From NCBI RefSeq assembly GCF_031202305.1, contig NZ_CP101731.1:3722501-3786500 (forward strand): 64,000 nt of DNA. The letters are read 5' to 3'. Shown here one piece after another: positions 8,600-17,424 of this stretch. Position numbers and translations under genes: made by a program. This stretch comes from Pelagibacterium sp. 26DY04 (GTDB lineage Bacteria; Pseudomonadota; Alphaproteobacteria; Rhizobiales; Devosiaceae). The notes below the pieces were generated by a model. It saw only the letters and a program-made list of their open reading frames with translations, made no database searches and had not been told where the DNA came from. Within the stretch, counting starts at the first letter, position 1. Every line of letters starts with the position of its first letter.

Positions 8600-9432
8600 G
8601 TGCCGCCCCAGCTCGCCCGGTCGAGGACCGGCAGTTGATCGCGCGTCTCGTCGAGCCGGGGCATCGCCGCCAGCAATCCGCGCGTATAGGGATGGGTTGC
8701 GTTCGAAAGTTCGCCCGCCGCGCAGCTTTCCACCACCTGGCCGGCATTCATCACCAGGATGCGGTCGCAATAGCGCGAGACGAGGTTGAGGTCGTGGCTG
8801 ATGAGGATCAGCCCCATGCCCTTGGTCTTGATCAGGTCGTCGATGATGTCGAGCACCTGGGCCTGGACCGAAACGTCGAGCGCCGAGGTCGGCTCGTCCG
8901 CGATCAACAGATCGGGCTCGGGGATCAGCATCATGGCGATCATGATGCGCTGGCCCATGCCGCCGGACACCTCATGGGGATAAAGCTTGGCGACGCGCTC
9001 CGGATCGTTGATGCGCACCGCTTCGAGCATGGCGATCACCCGATCGCGCACCTCGCGTCCGGGCACCCTCGTGTGCACCTTGAGCGCCTCGGCGATTTGG
9101 TCGCCCACCGTCATCACGGGGTTGAGCGAGAATTTGGGGTCCTGCATCACCATGGAGATGCGGGCGCCGCGAATGGCCCGCATCTGGCGCTCGGATTGGG
9201 AGAGAAGGTCGATGCCGCTAAAGGAGAGCTTGTCGGCGGTGACACGCCCGGGCGAGCGGATCAGCCGCAGGACCGAGCGTCCGGTCATCGATTTGCCTGA
9301 TCCGCTTTCGCCCACGATTCCCAGCCGCTCCCGGCCCAGCGAAAACGATATTCCCTTGACCACCTCCACCCGGCCCTGATGGGTGGGAAAGGAAACGCGG
9401 AGGTTTTCGACCTCGAGAAGCGGCGCGCTCAA
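8596..9432 (-). CDS. Peptide ABC transporter ATP-binding protein, DppD-like
   Basis: A 278-residue ABC ATPase. Walker A is GESGSGKS, the Q-loop region is MVMQDPKFSLNP, the signature is VSGGMGQRIMIAMML, and Walker B is LLIADEPTSALD. The C-terminal HPYTRGLLAAMPRLDE stretch is the motif of the oligopeptide/nickel branch. It overlaps dppC upstream and the second ATPase gene downstream by 4 bp each. It forms a heterodimer with the neighbouring ATPase in the family model. The substrate cannot be deduced from the ATPase. Confidence 0.92.
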   Translation of the reverse strand: MSAPLLEVENLRVSFPTHQGRVEVVKGISFSLGRERLGIVGESGSGKSMTGRSVLRLIRSPGRVTADKLSFSGIDLLSQSERQMRAIRGARISMVMQDPKFSLNPVMTVGDQIAEALKVHTRVPGREVRDRVIAMLEAVRINDPERVAKLYPHEVSGGMGQRIMIAMMLIPEPDLLIADEPTSALDVSVQAQVLDIIDDLIKTKGMGLILISHDLNLVSRYCDRILVMNAGQVVESCAAGELSNATHPYTRGLLAAMPRLDETRDQLPVLDRASWGGT

Positions 9433-10334
9433 TGCTTTTCTCCCTGCTTGGGATCGAGCACGTCACGCAGCCCGTCGCCCAGGAAACAAAACCCGAGGCT
9501 GACCACGATGATGGCAATGCCGGGCATGGTGGCGACCCACCACTGGTTGAGAATGAAATCGCGGCCCGTCGCGATCATCGCGCCCCATTCGGGAAGCGGC
9601 GGCTGCGCCCCCAGCCCGAGAAAGCCCAGACCGGCGGCGGTGAGGATAATGCCCGCCATATCGAGGGTCACGCGGACGATCATCGAAGAGGTGCAGAGCG
9701 GCAGGATGTGGTTGACGATGACCCGGATCGGCGAAGCGCCCTGAAGCTGCACGGCTGCGATGAATTCGGAATTGCGGAAGGTCAGCGTCTCGGCCCGCGC
9801 TATGCGGGCATAGGCCGGCCATGTGGTGATCGCGATGGCGATGATGGCGTTGTTGATGCCCGGCCCGAGCGCCGCGACGAAGGCCAGCGCCAGGATCAGC
9901 TTGGGCATGGAGAGAAAGATGTCGGTAATCCCCATCAGGGCCCGGTCCACCCAGCCGCCGAAATAGCCCGCTATGGCGCCGACCACCAATCCCACCGGCG
10001 CGGCGATCACCGCCACCAGCAGCACAATGGTCAAGGTGATCTGCGAACCATGGACCACGCGGGAGAAAATATCGCGGCCCAGCATGTCGGTGCCCATCAA
10101 ATGGTCCCAACTGGGCGGCAGCAGCCGGTCCGAAAGGTTCTGCCGCGTCGCCGAATAGGGGGCGATCCAATCGGCCGCGATCGCGGTCACCACCAGCGTT
10201 ATGATGATGATGAGCCCGACAACGGTGAGCGGATTGCTCAAAAGGCCAAGCGCCAGCCGATAGAACCGGCCAAGGCTCGCCTGCATGCGGGAGGTGGGAG
10301 AGTCGGCCAAAAGCCAGTCGCGTGTAGAGGCCAT
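9429..10334 (-). CDS. Peptide ABC transporter permease, DppC-like
   Basis: A 301-residue inner-membrane permease. After a polar N terminus there is one transmembrane segment (about residues 36-56), then HLMGTDMLGRDIFSRVVHGSQ, the conserved periplasmic stretch of DppC proteins, then about five more helices. The coupling EAA-type loop reads ARAETLTFRNSEFIAAVQLQGAS. It overlaps the dppB-like stop by one base and the ATPase start by four. Confidence 0.92.
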   Translation of the reverse strand: MASTRDWLLADSPTSRMQASLGRFYRLALGLLSNPLTVVGLIIIITLVVTAIAADWIAPYSATRQNLSDRLLPPSWDHLMGTDMLGRDIFSRVVHGSQITLTIVLLVAVIAAPVGLVVGAIAGYFGGWVDRALMGITDIFLSMPKLILALAFVAALGPGINNAIIAIAITTWPAYARIARAETLTFRNSEFIAAVQLQGASPIRVIVNHILPLCTSSMIVRVTLDMAGIILTAAGLGFLGLGAQPPLPEWGAMIATGRDFILNQWWVATMPGIAIIVVSLGFCFLGDGLRDVLDPKQGEKH

Positions 10335-11416
10335 CAGCGCGCCCTCGGATCAAGGACGCGATAGAGCACGTCCGAAACTTTGTTGATGACGATGAACACC
10401 GCCCCGATCACCAGCGTGGCCCCGAGCACCGCGTTCATGTCGGCGTTAAAGAGGCCGGTGGTGAGATAATTGCCGATGCCGGGCCAGGAGAACACGGTCT
10501 CGATCATCACCGACCCTTCGAGAAGGCCGGCATAGGAAAGCCCGATGACGGTGATGAGCTGGATGCGGATGGGATAAAACCCGTGCCGCCAGATCACCCG
10601 CCATTCGGGCACGCCCTTGACCCGCGCGGTGGTGACGAATTCCTGCCCCAACTGGTCGAGCATGAACGAGCGCGTCATGCGCGCGATATAGGCCAGCGAG
10701 AAAAACCCGAGAATGGAGGCGGGGAGAATGATGTGGCTGACCGCGTTCCAGAACACGTCCACCTGACCGGTGATGAGGCTATCGACCAGCATCAGCCCGG
10801 TGATGTGCGGCACCAGCCCATCGTAGAAGATATCGACCCGGCCCGGCCCGCCGACCCAGCGCAATTGGGCATAAAACAGCGCCAGCCCCACGAGCCCCAG
10901 CCAGAAGGCCGGCACCGAATAGCCCAAAAGCCCGAAGACGCGGATGATCTGATCGGTCCAGCTCCCCTGCCGCGCGGCGGCCAGAACGCCCATGGGCACG
11001 CCCAGCGCGACCCCGATCAGGATGCCGATCGTCGCCATTTCGAGCGTTGCGGGGAAAACCCGGCTGAGATCGACGATCACCGGCCGGCCGGTCGAGACCG
11101 ACATGCCGAAATTGCCGCTGAGAATATCCCCCACATAGGAAAAGAACTGCTCGTAAAGCGGCCGGTCCAGCCCCATGGCGACCCGCGCCGCCTCATAAGT
11201 GCTGGCCGAGGCCCGGTCGCCCACCACCGCCAGAACCGGATCGATGGGCACCACGCGGCCGATAAAGAAGGTGATGGCGAGCAGGCCCAGAAAGGTCAGG
11301 GCGATGGTGGCGACGAACCAGGCAAGCTCGCCCAAAACGGCTGCCACGCGTTTTCCGCTCCAGCGCCCGGCCGGTTGGTTCACCGGCTCTCCGCCTGCCT
11401 GTCCCTCAAGTGACAC
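10334..11416 (-). CDS. Peptide ABC transporter permease, DppB-like
   Basis: A permease of about 360 residues with six predicted membrane segments, the DPVLAVVGDRAS periplasmic region and the cytoplasmic coupling loop RSFMLDQLGQEFVTTARVKG. The start is uncertain. AAGGAG lies only 1-2 nt before the ATG at 11425, too close for normal initiation, but 10 nt before the GTG at 11416, which I prefer. It is the first gene of the minus-strand operon dppBCDF-GAF and is divergent from the XRE-cupin regulator, which probably controls it from the shared 130-bp promoter region. Confidence 0.9.
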   Translation of the reverse strand: MSLEGQAGGEPVNQPAGRWSGKRVAAVLGELAWFVATIALTFLGLLAITFFIGRVVPIDPVLAVVGDRASASTYEAARVAMGLDRPLYEQFFSYVGDILSGNFGMSVSTGRPVIVDLSRVFPATLEMATIGILIGVALGVPMGVLAAARQGSWTDQIIRVFGLLGYSVPAFWLGLVGLALFYAQLRWVGGPGRVDIFYDGLVPHITGLMLVDSLITGQVDVFWNAVSHIILPASILGFFSLAYIARMTRSFMLDQLGQEFVTTARVKGVPEWRVIWRHGFYPIRIQLITVIGLSYAGLLEGSVMIETVFSWPGIGNYLTTGLFNADMNAVLGATLVIGAVFIVINKVSDVLYRVLDPRAR

Positions 11417-11498
11417 GGGGCACATTCTCCTTGTTGGGAACGGCGTTTTACGACGTTGCGCCGAGGGCGTTCCAGATGTCGAGACCGTCACAATTCGC

Positions 11499-11540
11499 TT
11501 GGATCATACAAAAAGTTTTGCTTATATCAAAAAAATTTTG
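11499..11540 (+). promoter_or_regulatory. Promoter with paired inverted repeats upstream of the XRE-cupin gene
   Basis: TTGGAT (11499-11504) and TTATAT (11522-11527), 17 bp apart, resemble a sigma-70 promoter. Two inverted repeats with the same arms lie on it: CAAAA-ag-TTTTG at 11509-11520, in the spacer, and CAAAA-aaa-TTTTG at 11528-11540, just after the -10. Their centres are about 19-20 bp apart, roughly two helical turns, so a regulator could bind both on one face of the DNA. The XRE-cupin protein encoded next is the obvious candidate. Confidence 0.45.
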
Positions 11541-11555
11541 GTGGAGGACGGCAGC

Positions 11556-12230
11556 ATGGCCGACATCGCGGGTGGGAGATTGGCACAAGATCTGTCCCCC
11601 AAGGTGGGTTCGCTGATCCGCGCCCGCCGCAGGCAGCAGCAGATGACGCTGCAGATGCTGGGCGAAGCCGCCCGAACTTCGGTGGGATATCTCAGCCAGA
11701 TCGAACGCGACCAGGCGACGCCCTCCCTTGGCACCCTGGCGCAGATCGCGCGCGCCCTGGGCGTGGGCGTCGATTATTTCATCGCCGCGCCCTCTGTGGA
11801 AAACGCATTCAGCCGGTCCGAAGATCGCCGGCGCTTTTCGATCGATGGCACCTCCATCGTCTATGAGCGCATCACCACCGAATTTCCCGGAAACATGCTC
11901 TCGGCCTTCATCATGACGGTGCCGCCGGGCTATCGCTCGGAAACCGTCAGCCATGAGGGCGAAGAGCTGCTTTACGTCCTGTCCGGTGAAATCACGCAGC
12001 GGCTGGGCCAGGACGAGATGGTCATGAAGGCGGGCGATGCCCTGCATTTCCGCGGCAACCAGCCCCATGCCTGGTCCAATCACACGGCCCTGCCGGCCAG
12101 GCTTTTATGGACCGGCACGCTTGAGCTTTTCCAATCCATAACCGCGTCGAGGGTGCTCCCGGACGCAGACAAGAAGCCGGAACGCCAACCGGCCCTTTCC
12201 ACATCAAAGCCAAAGGAAGACCAATCATGA
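11556..12230 (+). CDS. XRE-family regulator with C-terminal cupin domain
   Basis: A 224-residue regulator. Residues about 15-75 form a lambda-repressor-like helix-turn-helix (LGEAARTSVGYLSQIERDQATPSLGTL), and residues about 110-195 form a cupin barrel (SHEGEELLYVLSGE, then GDALHFRGNQPHAWSN). This architecture is used for regulators of amine, amino acid and peptide catabolism that sense a small molecule in the cupin. GGTGGAGG stands 8 nt before the ATG. The stop codon overlaps the ATG of the binding-protein gene by 4 bp, so the regulator and receptor are co-translated; the permease operon diverges from the same region. Confidence 0.92.
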   Translation: MADIAGGRLAQDLSPKVGSLIRARRRQQQMTLQMLGEAARTSVGYLSQIERDQATPSLGTLAQIARALGVGVDYFIAAPSVENAFSRSEDRRRFSIDGTSIVYERITTEFPGNMLSAFIMTVPPGYRSETVSHEGEELLYVLSGEITQRLGQDEMVMKAGDALHFRGNQPHAWSNHTALPARLLWTGTLELFQSITASRVLPDADKKPERQPALSTSKPKEDQS

Positions 12231-13813
12231 AGCTTTTCCGCGCCGCATTGCTGGCCACGGCCATCGCACTGCCTCTGGCCCCGGTGGCGGGCATTGCCGC
12301 CACCCCGCCAGGCGTTCTGGTCGTCGCCCAGAACATCGACGACATCGTCGCCATCGATCCCGCCCAGGCCTATGAGTTCAGCTCGGGCGAGTTGGTCACC
12401 AATGTCTATGACCGCCTCGTGCAGTACGATGCCGAGGACACGACGGTCCTGGCGCCGGGCCTCGCCAGCGAATGGGAGGTCGATGACGAAAACAAGTCGA
12501 TCACCTTCACCATCCGCGAAGGCGCGACCTTCCATTCGGGCAATCCGGTGCGCCCCGAAGACGTGCTGTTTTCCTTCAAGCGCGTCGTGGCCCTCGATCT
12601 GACCCCTGCCTTCATCCTCACCCAGCTCGGCTGGACCGCCGACAATATCGACGAGATGATCACCGTCGAGGGCAACACCGTAACCGTGCGCTACGAAGGC
12701 GATTTCTCCTCCGCCTTCGTGCTCAACGTCCTCGCCTCCCGCCCCGCCTCGATCGTCGATGAGGTGACGGTCATGGCCAACGAGGTCGATGGCGACATGG
12801 GCAATGCCTGGCTCAACGCCAATTCGGCCGGCTCGGGCCCGTTCTCGCTGCAGGCCTACCGCCCGGCCGAGATCATCCGCCTGCAGTCGAACCCCGACTA
12901 TTTCAAGGGCGCGCCCGAGATCGAAAGCGTCATCATCCGTCACGTCGCCGAGGCGGCGACCCAGCAGCTCCTGCTCGAAACCGGCGACGTGGACCTGGCC
13001 CGCAATCTGACGCCCGATCAGATCGCGGCCCTCGAGGACACGCTCAAGGTCGAAACCTTCCCGCAAGCCGCCGTGCACTTCCTCTCCTTCAATCAGAAGG
13101 TCGAGGAGCTGACCGACGAAGCGGTCTGGGAAGCGGCCCGCTATCTTGTCGATTACGAAGGCATGGTCGATAGCTTCCTTGCCGGGCAGATGGAAGTGCA
13201 TCAGGCCTTCTGGCCCGAGGGTTTCCCCGGTGCGCTCAACGACGAGCCTTATTCCTACGATCCCGACCGGGCGATGGAAATCCTCGAGGAAGCGGGCGTC
13301 GAAACCCCGATCACCGTTTCGCTCGACGTGATCAACTCGTCCCCCTTCACCGATATCGCCCAGTCGCTGCAGGCCACGTTCGCGGAAGCCGGCATCGAGT
13401 TCGAGATCGTCCCCGGCACCGCGGCCCAGGTCATCACCAAATACCGTGAGCGCAGCCACGAAGCCATGCTTCTCTATTGGGGCCCGGACTTCATGGATCC
13501 GCACTCCAACGCCAAGGCATTCGCCTACAATTCGGACAATTCCGACGAGGCCTATGCGGCAACCACCACCTGGCGCAATGCCTGGGCCGTGCCCGAGGAG
13601 ATGAACGCGGAAACCATGGCGGCGCTCGCCGAAGCCGATCCGGAAGCACGTAACGAGCTTTATCTCGACCTGCAGCGCAAGGTTCAGGAAAATTCGCCCA
13701 TCGTCATCATGTTCCAGGCCGCCTACCAGGTGGCCATGGCCGAGAACGTCGAGGGCTATGTCAACGGCGCGACCTCGGACTTCGTCTACTATCGCCTCGT
13801 GACCAAGGACTGA
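12227..13813 (+). CDS. Peptide ABC transporter substrate-binding protein, DppA-like (SBP family 5)
   Basis: A 528-residue periplasmic receptor with a signal peptide (cleavage near PVAGIAA). It carries the family-5 pattern YDRLVQYD early, FTIREGATFHSGNPVRPEDVLFSF, and a C-terminal half with the second binding lobe. The ATG overlaps the regulator stop (ATGA). It supplies substrate to the divergent dppBCDF-like system. An M24 peptidase follows downstream, which supports a peptide or peptide-like substrate, though family-5 proteins also bind other compounds such as opines and glutathione. Confidence 0.93.
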   Translation: MKLFRAALLATAIALPLAPVAGIAATPPGVLVVAQNIDDIVAIDPAQAYEFSSGELVTNVYDRLVQYDAEDTTVLAPGLASEWEVDDENKSITFTIREGATFHSGNPVRPEDVLFSFKRVVALDLTPAFILTQLGWTADNIDEMITVEGNTVTVRYEGDFSSAFVLNVLASRPASIVDEVTVMANEVDGDMGNAWLNANSAGSGPFSLQAYRPAEIIRLQSNPDYFKGAPEIESVIIRHVAEAATQQLLLETGDVDLARNLTPDQIAALEDTLKVETFPQAAVHFLSFNQKVEELTDEAVWEAARYLVDYEGMVDSFLAGQMEVHQAFWPEGFPGALNDEPYSYDPDRAMEILEEAGVETPITVSLDVINSSPFTDIAQSLQATFAEAGIEFEIVPGTAAQVITKYRERSHEAMLLYWGPDFMDPHSNAKAFAYNSDNSDEAYAATTTWRNAWAVPEEMNAETMAALAEADPEARNELYLDLQRKVQENSPIVIMFQAAYQVAMAENVEGYVNGATSDFVYYRLVTKD

Positions 13814-13822
13814 TCGTGCTCC

Positions 13823-13850
13823 AGGGCCGCCCATGGGCGGCCCTTTCCTT
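13823..13850 (+). terminator. Rho-independent terminator after the binding-protein gene
   Basis: AGGGCCGCCC (13823-13832) pairs perfectly with GGGCGGCCCT (13835-13844), followed by TTCCTTTT. It begins 9 nt after the dppA-like stop. It should limit transcription into the M24 peptidase gene, whose ATG is only 25 nt beyond the hairpin. Confidence 0.75.
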
Positions 13851-13869
13851 TTCGTTCCCGGAGACCATC

Positions 13870-14961
13870 ATGACCGCTTCCCCTCGCATTGAACGCCTGC
13901 GCCAGCGCATGGCCGAAACCGGCACCGACCTCGTCGCCATCGGCCCCTCCAGCCATATGGTCTATCTGACCGGCGTCGATCCCCATGGCGACGAGCGGCC
14001 GGTGATGCTCCTGGTCTCCCCGACCTATGCGGGCTTTTTGATGCCCGCCCTCAACCTCGACGCCGCGCGCAAGAATTCCGATCTTCCCATGATCCCCTGG
14101 AGCGACAGCGACGGTCCCGACGCCGCGCTGGCTCAGGTGCTCGAAGCCACCGGCATCGACCGAACTTCGCCTTCGGTCGTTCTCGACGAAACCATGCGCG
14201 CCGATTTCGCCCTGCTGCTGCTCGACGCCCTGCCCGGCGCTCGCCGCCGCTTTACCGGCGACACCGTTTCCTTTTTGAGAGCCCGCAAGGACGAAGACGA
14301 ATACCGCCGGCTCAAGGCCAGCCAGCTTTTGAACGACAAGGCGATGCAGGCCGGGTTCGCGGCGCTCAAGCCCGGCGTCACCGAACGGGACGTGGCGAGC
14401 GTCATCCGCTCGGTCTATCTCGAAAATGGCGCCCGCCCGCAATTCGATCTGGTGTGCTTTGGCGAAAACGGCGCCTTTCCCCACCACCACACCGGCGATA
14501 CCGTGCTCAAAGCCGGCGATGCCGTGCTGCTCGACATCGGCGGGCGGCTCGACGGCTATCCCAGCGACATGACCCGCGTCGCCCATCTGGGGGAGCCCAG
14601 TGCCGAGTTCGCCAAGGTCCACGCCGTCGTCAATACGGCTGTCGAGGCCGCACTGGCCTCCGTCAGACCCGGCGTTAAGGCAAGCGCGGTGGACGATGCG
14701 GCGCGCGGGGTGATCGCTCAGGCCGGCTATGGCGAATTCTTCCTCCACCGCACCGGTCACGGCCTGGGCCTCGATATCCACGAGCCTCCCTACATCACCG
14801 CCACCAGCGATACGGTGCTCGAGGAAGGCATGGTGTTTTCCATCGAGCCGGGCATCTATCTCGCCGGCCGCTTCGGCATCCGGCTCGAGGAAGTGGTGAT
14901 CGTGCGCTCCGACGGCCCCGAAATCCTCTCCGAACTGCCGCGCGATACCGTCATCGTCTGA
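13870..14961 (+). CDS. M24-family metallopeptidase (Xaa-Pro aminopeptidase/dipeptidase type)
   Basis: A 363-residue cytosolic peptidase of the pita-bread fold. The metal-binding pattern is complete: two Asp in LLDIGGRLDGYPSDMTR, His in HRTGHGLGLDIHEPP, Glu in FSIEPGIYL and Glu in IRLEEVV. The N-terminal 130 residues form the creatinase-like domain. Enzymes of this group release the N-terminal residue before proline or cleave X-Pro dipeptides. The start at 13870 has GGAG 7 nt upstream. Adjacent to a peptide transporter, it probably processes the imported substrate; a more specialised hydrolase of the same fold is possible. Confidence 0.9.
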   Translation: MTASPRIERLRQRMAETGTDLVAIGPSSHMVYLTGVDPHGDERPVMLLVSPTYAGFLMPALNLDAARKNSDLPMIPWSDSDGPDAALAQVLEATGIDRTSPSVVLDETMRADFALLLLDALPGARRRFTGDTVSFLRARKDEDEYRRLKASQLLNDKAMQAGFAALKPGVTERDVASVIRSVYLENGARPQFDLVCFGENGAFPHHHTGDTVLKAGDAVLLDIGGRLDGYPSDMTRVAHLGEPSAEFAKVHAVVNTAVEAALASVRPGVKASAVDDAARGVIAQAGYGEFFLHRTGHGLGLDIHEPPYITATSDTVLEEGMVFSIEPGIYLAGRFGIRLEEVVIVRSDGPEILSELPRDTVIV

Positions 14962-15029
14962 CCGGCTGGATCGCTTGGCCCGTCTTGGGCTTTAGTAGCG
15001 AGAGGTGTGTTCGCCAGCCGGAGAGAGAG

Positions 15030-16313
15030 ATGCCGTTCTATGCCAGGATCAAATCGCTGACCTCGGGGATCGCCGGCAGCTTCTGGTTCCTCCCCCTGAT
15101 CATGGCGGCAAGTGGCCTGGTCCTGGCCGAGCTGGCGATCCTTCTTGAAAGCGTCGAGCAGCTCGCCCCGCTCAGACGCCAGTCTTTCTACCCGCAATTC
15201 GGGCCCGAGGGCGCCCGATCGGTGCTGACCACCATAGCCGGCGGCATGATGACCATGGCGAGCCTGGTCTTTTCGCTGACCTTTGTGGGGCTGACCCTGC
15301 TTTCGGGCCAGCTCGGCCCGCGCATCCTGATGATGTTCATGCACGACAAGCCCACCCGGGTCGTCATGGGTGCCTTTGTCGGCGTCTTTCTCTTCACCCT
15401 TATCGTTCTGGTCAACGTCACCGAGCTCGAGGACGGCTTCGTTCCCCATCTGGCCGTCGCCACCGCGATTCTGAGCGCCACCATCGCCTTTGGCCTTGTG
15501 ATCTATTTCGTCCACCACATGGCGCTCTCGATCCAGGCCGACGTCATCGTCGCCGGCCTGGGCCGCCGGTTCGAAAAGGCGATCGGGCGGGTGACCGAAG
15601 CCGGCAAGGGTTTCGATATCGCCAGGGCCAACCGGGAGCTGGCCCGGTTCCAAGCCGTCTCGGGCGCTCCGGTCCCCGCTCCCGGCTCGGGCTATGTCCG
15701 CCATGTCGCCTATGATCAATTGCTGCAGATCGCCAGCCGGGCCGGCCTGCGCATCGATGTGCTCGTCCGGCCCGATGATTTCATCGGCGAGGGCCTGCCG
15801 CTCGCCCTTGTGGAAGGCCCCAACCCCGACATATCCCGCCTTGCCTCCGCCTTCACCATCGGCCCGCGCCGCGACGTGCTGCAGGAAGCCACCTATGAAG
15901 CCCGCGCCTTGATCGACATCGCCCTGCGCGGCCTTTCCCCCGGCATCAACGATCCGGCCACCGCCGTTGCCGCCATCGATCACCTGAGCGCCGGCCTTCT
16001 TCCCCTGGTCCGCGCCGAAGGCGTCCCGCGCATACTCTTTGATGAAAGTGGCCGCCCCTGCCTGCGCCGCCCCGATCTGGGCCTTGGGCATTATCTCGAC
16101 CTGATCGTTCCCGCCCTGCTGCCGGCCATGCGCTCCGATACGCTTGCCACAGAGCGGCTGATCGCGCTCCTTGCGCTCCTCGACCGGGTCAGCCGCAGTA
16201 ACGACCAGCAGGCCGAAATCGAAAAGTGGCGCAAGGTCGTCGCCCAGGACGTCGACAATCACCAACTGCCCCAGGCACTCAAGGATTGGCTGGCGCGCGC
16301 GGTGACGCGCTAG
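15030..16313 (+). CDS. DUF2254 membrane protein
   Basis: A 427-residue protein with an N-terminal membrane domain of about four helices (near residues 14-38, 65-90, 110-130 and 140-160), then a soluble C-terminal half containing the conserved GLSPGINDPATAVAAIDHL block. The family is widespread and has no established function. GGAG lies 6 nt before this ATG; an in-frame start 45 bp earlier has no ribosome site. The last bases overlap the convergent DUF2007 gene by 4 bp. Confidence 0.88.
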   Translation: MPFYARIKSLTSGIAGSFWFLPLIMAASGLVLAELAILLESVEQLAPLRRQSFYPQFGPEGARSVLTTIAGGMMTMASLVFSLTFVGLTLLSGQLGPRILMMFMHDKPTRVVMGAFVGVFLFTLIVLVNVTELEDGFVPHLAVATAILSATIAFGLVIYFVHHMALSIQADVIVAGLGRRFEKAIGRVTEAGKGFDIARANRELARFQAVSGAPVPAPGSGYVRHVAYDQLLQIASRAGLRIDVLVRPDDFIGEGLPLALVEGPNPDISRLASAFTIGPRRDVLQEATYEARALIDIALRGLSPGINDPATAVAAIDHLSAGLLPLVRAEGVPRILFDESGRPCLRRPDLGLGHYLDLIVPALLPAMRSDTLATERLIALLALLDRVSRSNDQQAEIEKWRKVVAQDVDNHQLPQALKDWLARAVTR

Positions 16314-16546
16314 CTCTTTTTGGCGACCATGTCCTTGAGCAGCGCCTCGGCCAGCGGTTGGGCGTCTCGCGCCTCGCTCTCGGGCACCGCGATGGCCAGC
16401 CCCCGGCCGGTCAGTCCCGTGCCGATTCCCGGCAAGCCGCCATCGGCGATCTCGCGCGGCGAAAACCCATGCGCCCGCAGCGCCGTCACCATCAGCCGCG
16501 CCACCGATTCCCTCTCGACATAGATGATCGTCTCGTAATCGGTCAT
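16310..16546 (-). CDS. Small DUF2007-type protein
   Basis: A 78-residue protein beginning MTDYETIIYVERESVARLMV, a beta-alpha start like that of the DUF2007 putative signal-transducing proteins, where the pattern reads 'changed expression of a membrane-bound or soluble partner' only by annotation, not experiment. GGAG sits 7 nt before this ATG; two in-frame ATGs further upstream are less well placed. The sdh terminator lies 20-52 bp upstream on the same strand, so the gene must rely on read-through or on a promoter overlapping that hairpin. Confidence 0.65.
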   Translation of the reverse strand: MTDYETIIYVERESVARLMVTALRAHGFSPREIADGGLPGIGTGLTGRGLAIAVPESEARDAQPLAEALLKDMVAKKS

Positions 16547-16565
16547 GGCGCGCTCCATCAAATAC

Positions 16566-16598
16566 AAAGGGTCCGCGGGCGTTTCCCGCGGACCCTTT
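16566..16598 (-). terminator. Terminator of the sdhCDAB operon
   Basis: A perfect 14-bp stem: AAAGGGTCCGCGGG (16566-16579) pairs with CCCGCGGACCCTTT (16585-16598) around a 5-nt loop. It begins 24 bp after the sdhB stop on the minus strand, and the 3' side continues as TTTGTATTTG. It is among the strongest hairpins in the window. Confidence 0.85.
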
Positions 16599-16622
16599 AA
16601 ACGTTTAACCCAAGCCGCCGGT

Positions 16623-17408
16623 TCAGGCCACCTTGCGTTCCATCATCATCTTCTTGATCTCGGCGATCGCCTTGGCCGGGTTCAAGCCCTTGGGGCACAC
16701 CTTGGCGCAGTTCATGATGGTGTGGCAGCGATAGAGCTTGAACGGGTCCTCGAGATTGTCGAGCCGTTCGCTGGTCGCTTCGTCGCGGCTGTCGATCAGC
16801 CAGCGATAGGCCTGCAGCAGCACCGCCGGCCCGAGATACTTTTCCCCATTCCACCAATAGGACGGGCAAGAGGTCGAACAGCACGCGCAAAGGATGCACT
16901 CGTAAAGCCCGTCGAGCTTGGCCCGGTCTTCCCGGCTCTGCAGCCATTCGGTGTCCGGGGTGGGCGATTTGGTCTGCAACCAAGGTTCGACCGATTTGTG
17001 CTGCTCGTAAAAGGTCGAAAGATCGGGCACCAGATCTTTCACCACCGGCATGTGGGGCAGCGGATAGACCTTGATGGGCCCGCTCGAAACATCGTCCATG
17101 CCCTTGGTGCAGGCGAGCGTATTGGCCCCATCGATGTTCATCGCGCACGACCCGCAAATGCCCTCGCGGCACGAGCGGCGCAGGGTGAGGGTGGGGTCGA
17201 TGTTGTTCTTGATCCACAAAAGCCCGTCGAGGATCATCGGCCCGCAATCGTCGAGATCGACGAAATAGGTGTCGATCCGAGGGTTTTCCTGGGTGTCGGG
17301 ATCGTAGCGATAGACCCGGTATTCGCGCAGCCGCGTCGCCCCTTCCGGCTTGGGCCAGGTCTTGCCCTTCTTGGGCTGCGAGCGCTTGTTGAGGATGAGT
17401 TCAGCCAT
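16623..17408 (-). CDS. sdhB: Succinate dehydrogenase iron-sulfur subunit
   Basis: A 261-residue electron-transfer subunit of complex II. Cluster ligands are complete: C80, C85, C88 and C100 for [2Fe-2S] ([10 protein letters not shown]), C171, C174, C177 with C238 for [4Fe-4S], and C181, C228, C234 for [3Fe-4S] ([25 protein letters not shown]). It passes electrons from the SdhA flavin to ubiquinone at SdhCD. GGGAG is 6 nt before the ATG. It is the last gene of sdhCDAB, 16 nt after sdhA, and is followed by a strong terminator. Confidence 0.98.
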   Translation of the reverse strand: MAELILNKRSQPKKGKTWPKPEGATRLREYRVYRYDPDTQENPRIDTYFVDLDDCGPMILDGLLWIKNNIDPTLTLRRSCREGICGSCAMNIDGANTLACTKGMDDVSSGPIKVYPLPHMPVVKDLVPDLSTFYEQHKSVEPWLQTKSPTPDTEWLQSREDRAKLDGLYECILCACCSTSCPSYWWNGEKYLGPAVLLQAYRWLIDSRDEATSERLDNLEDPFKLYRCHTIMNCAKVCPKGLNPAKAIAEIKKMMMERKVA

Positions 17409-17424
17409 TGTCCTCTCCCGCCCC

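Noticed and set aside
12080..13834. Minus-strand frame of about 580 codons opposite the DppA-like gene
   Set aside because: It is a shadow of a well-supported gene; no ribosome site and no motifs.
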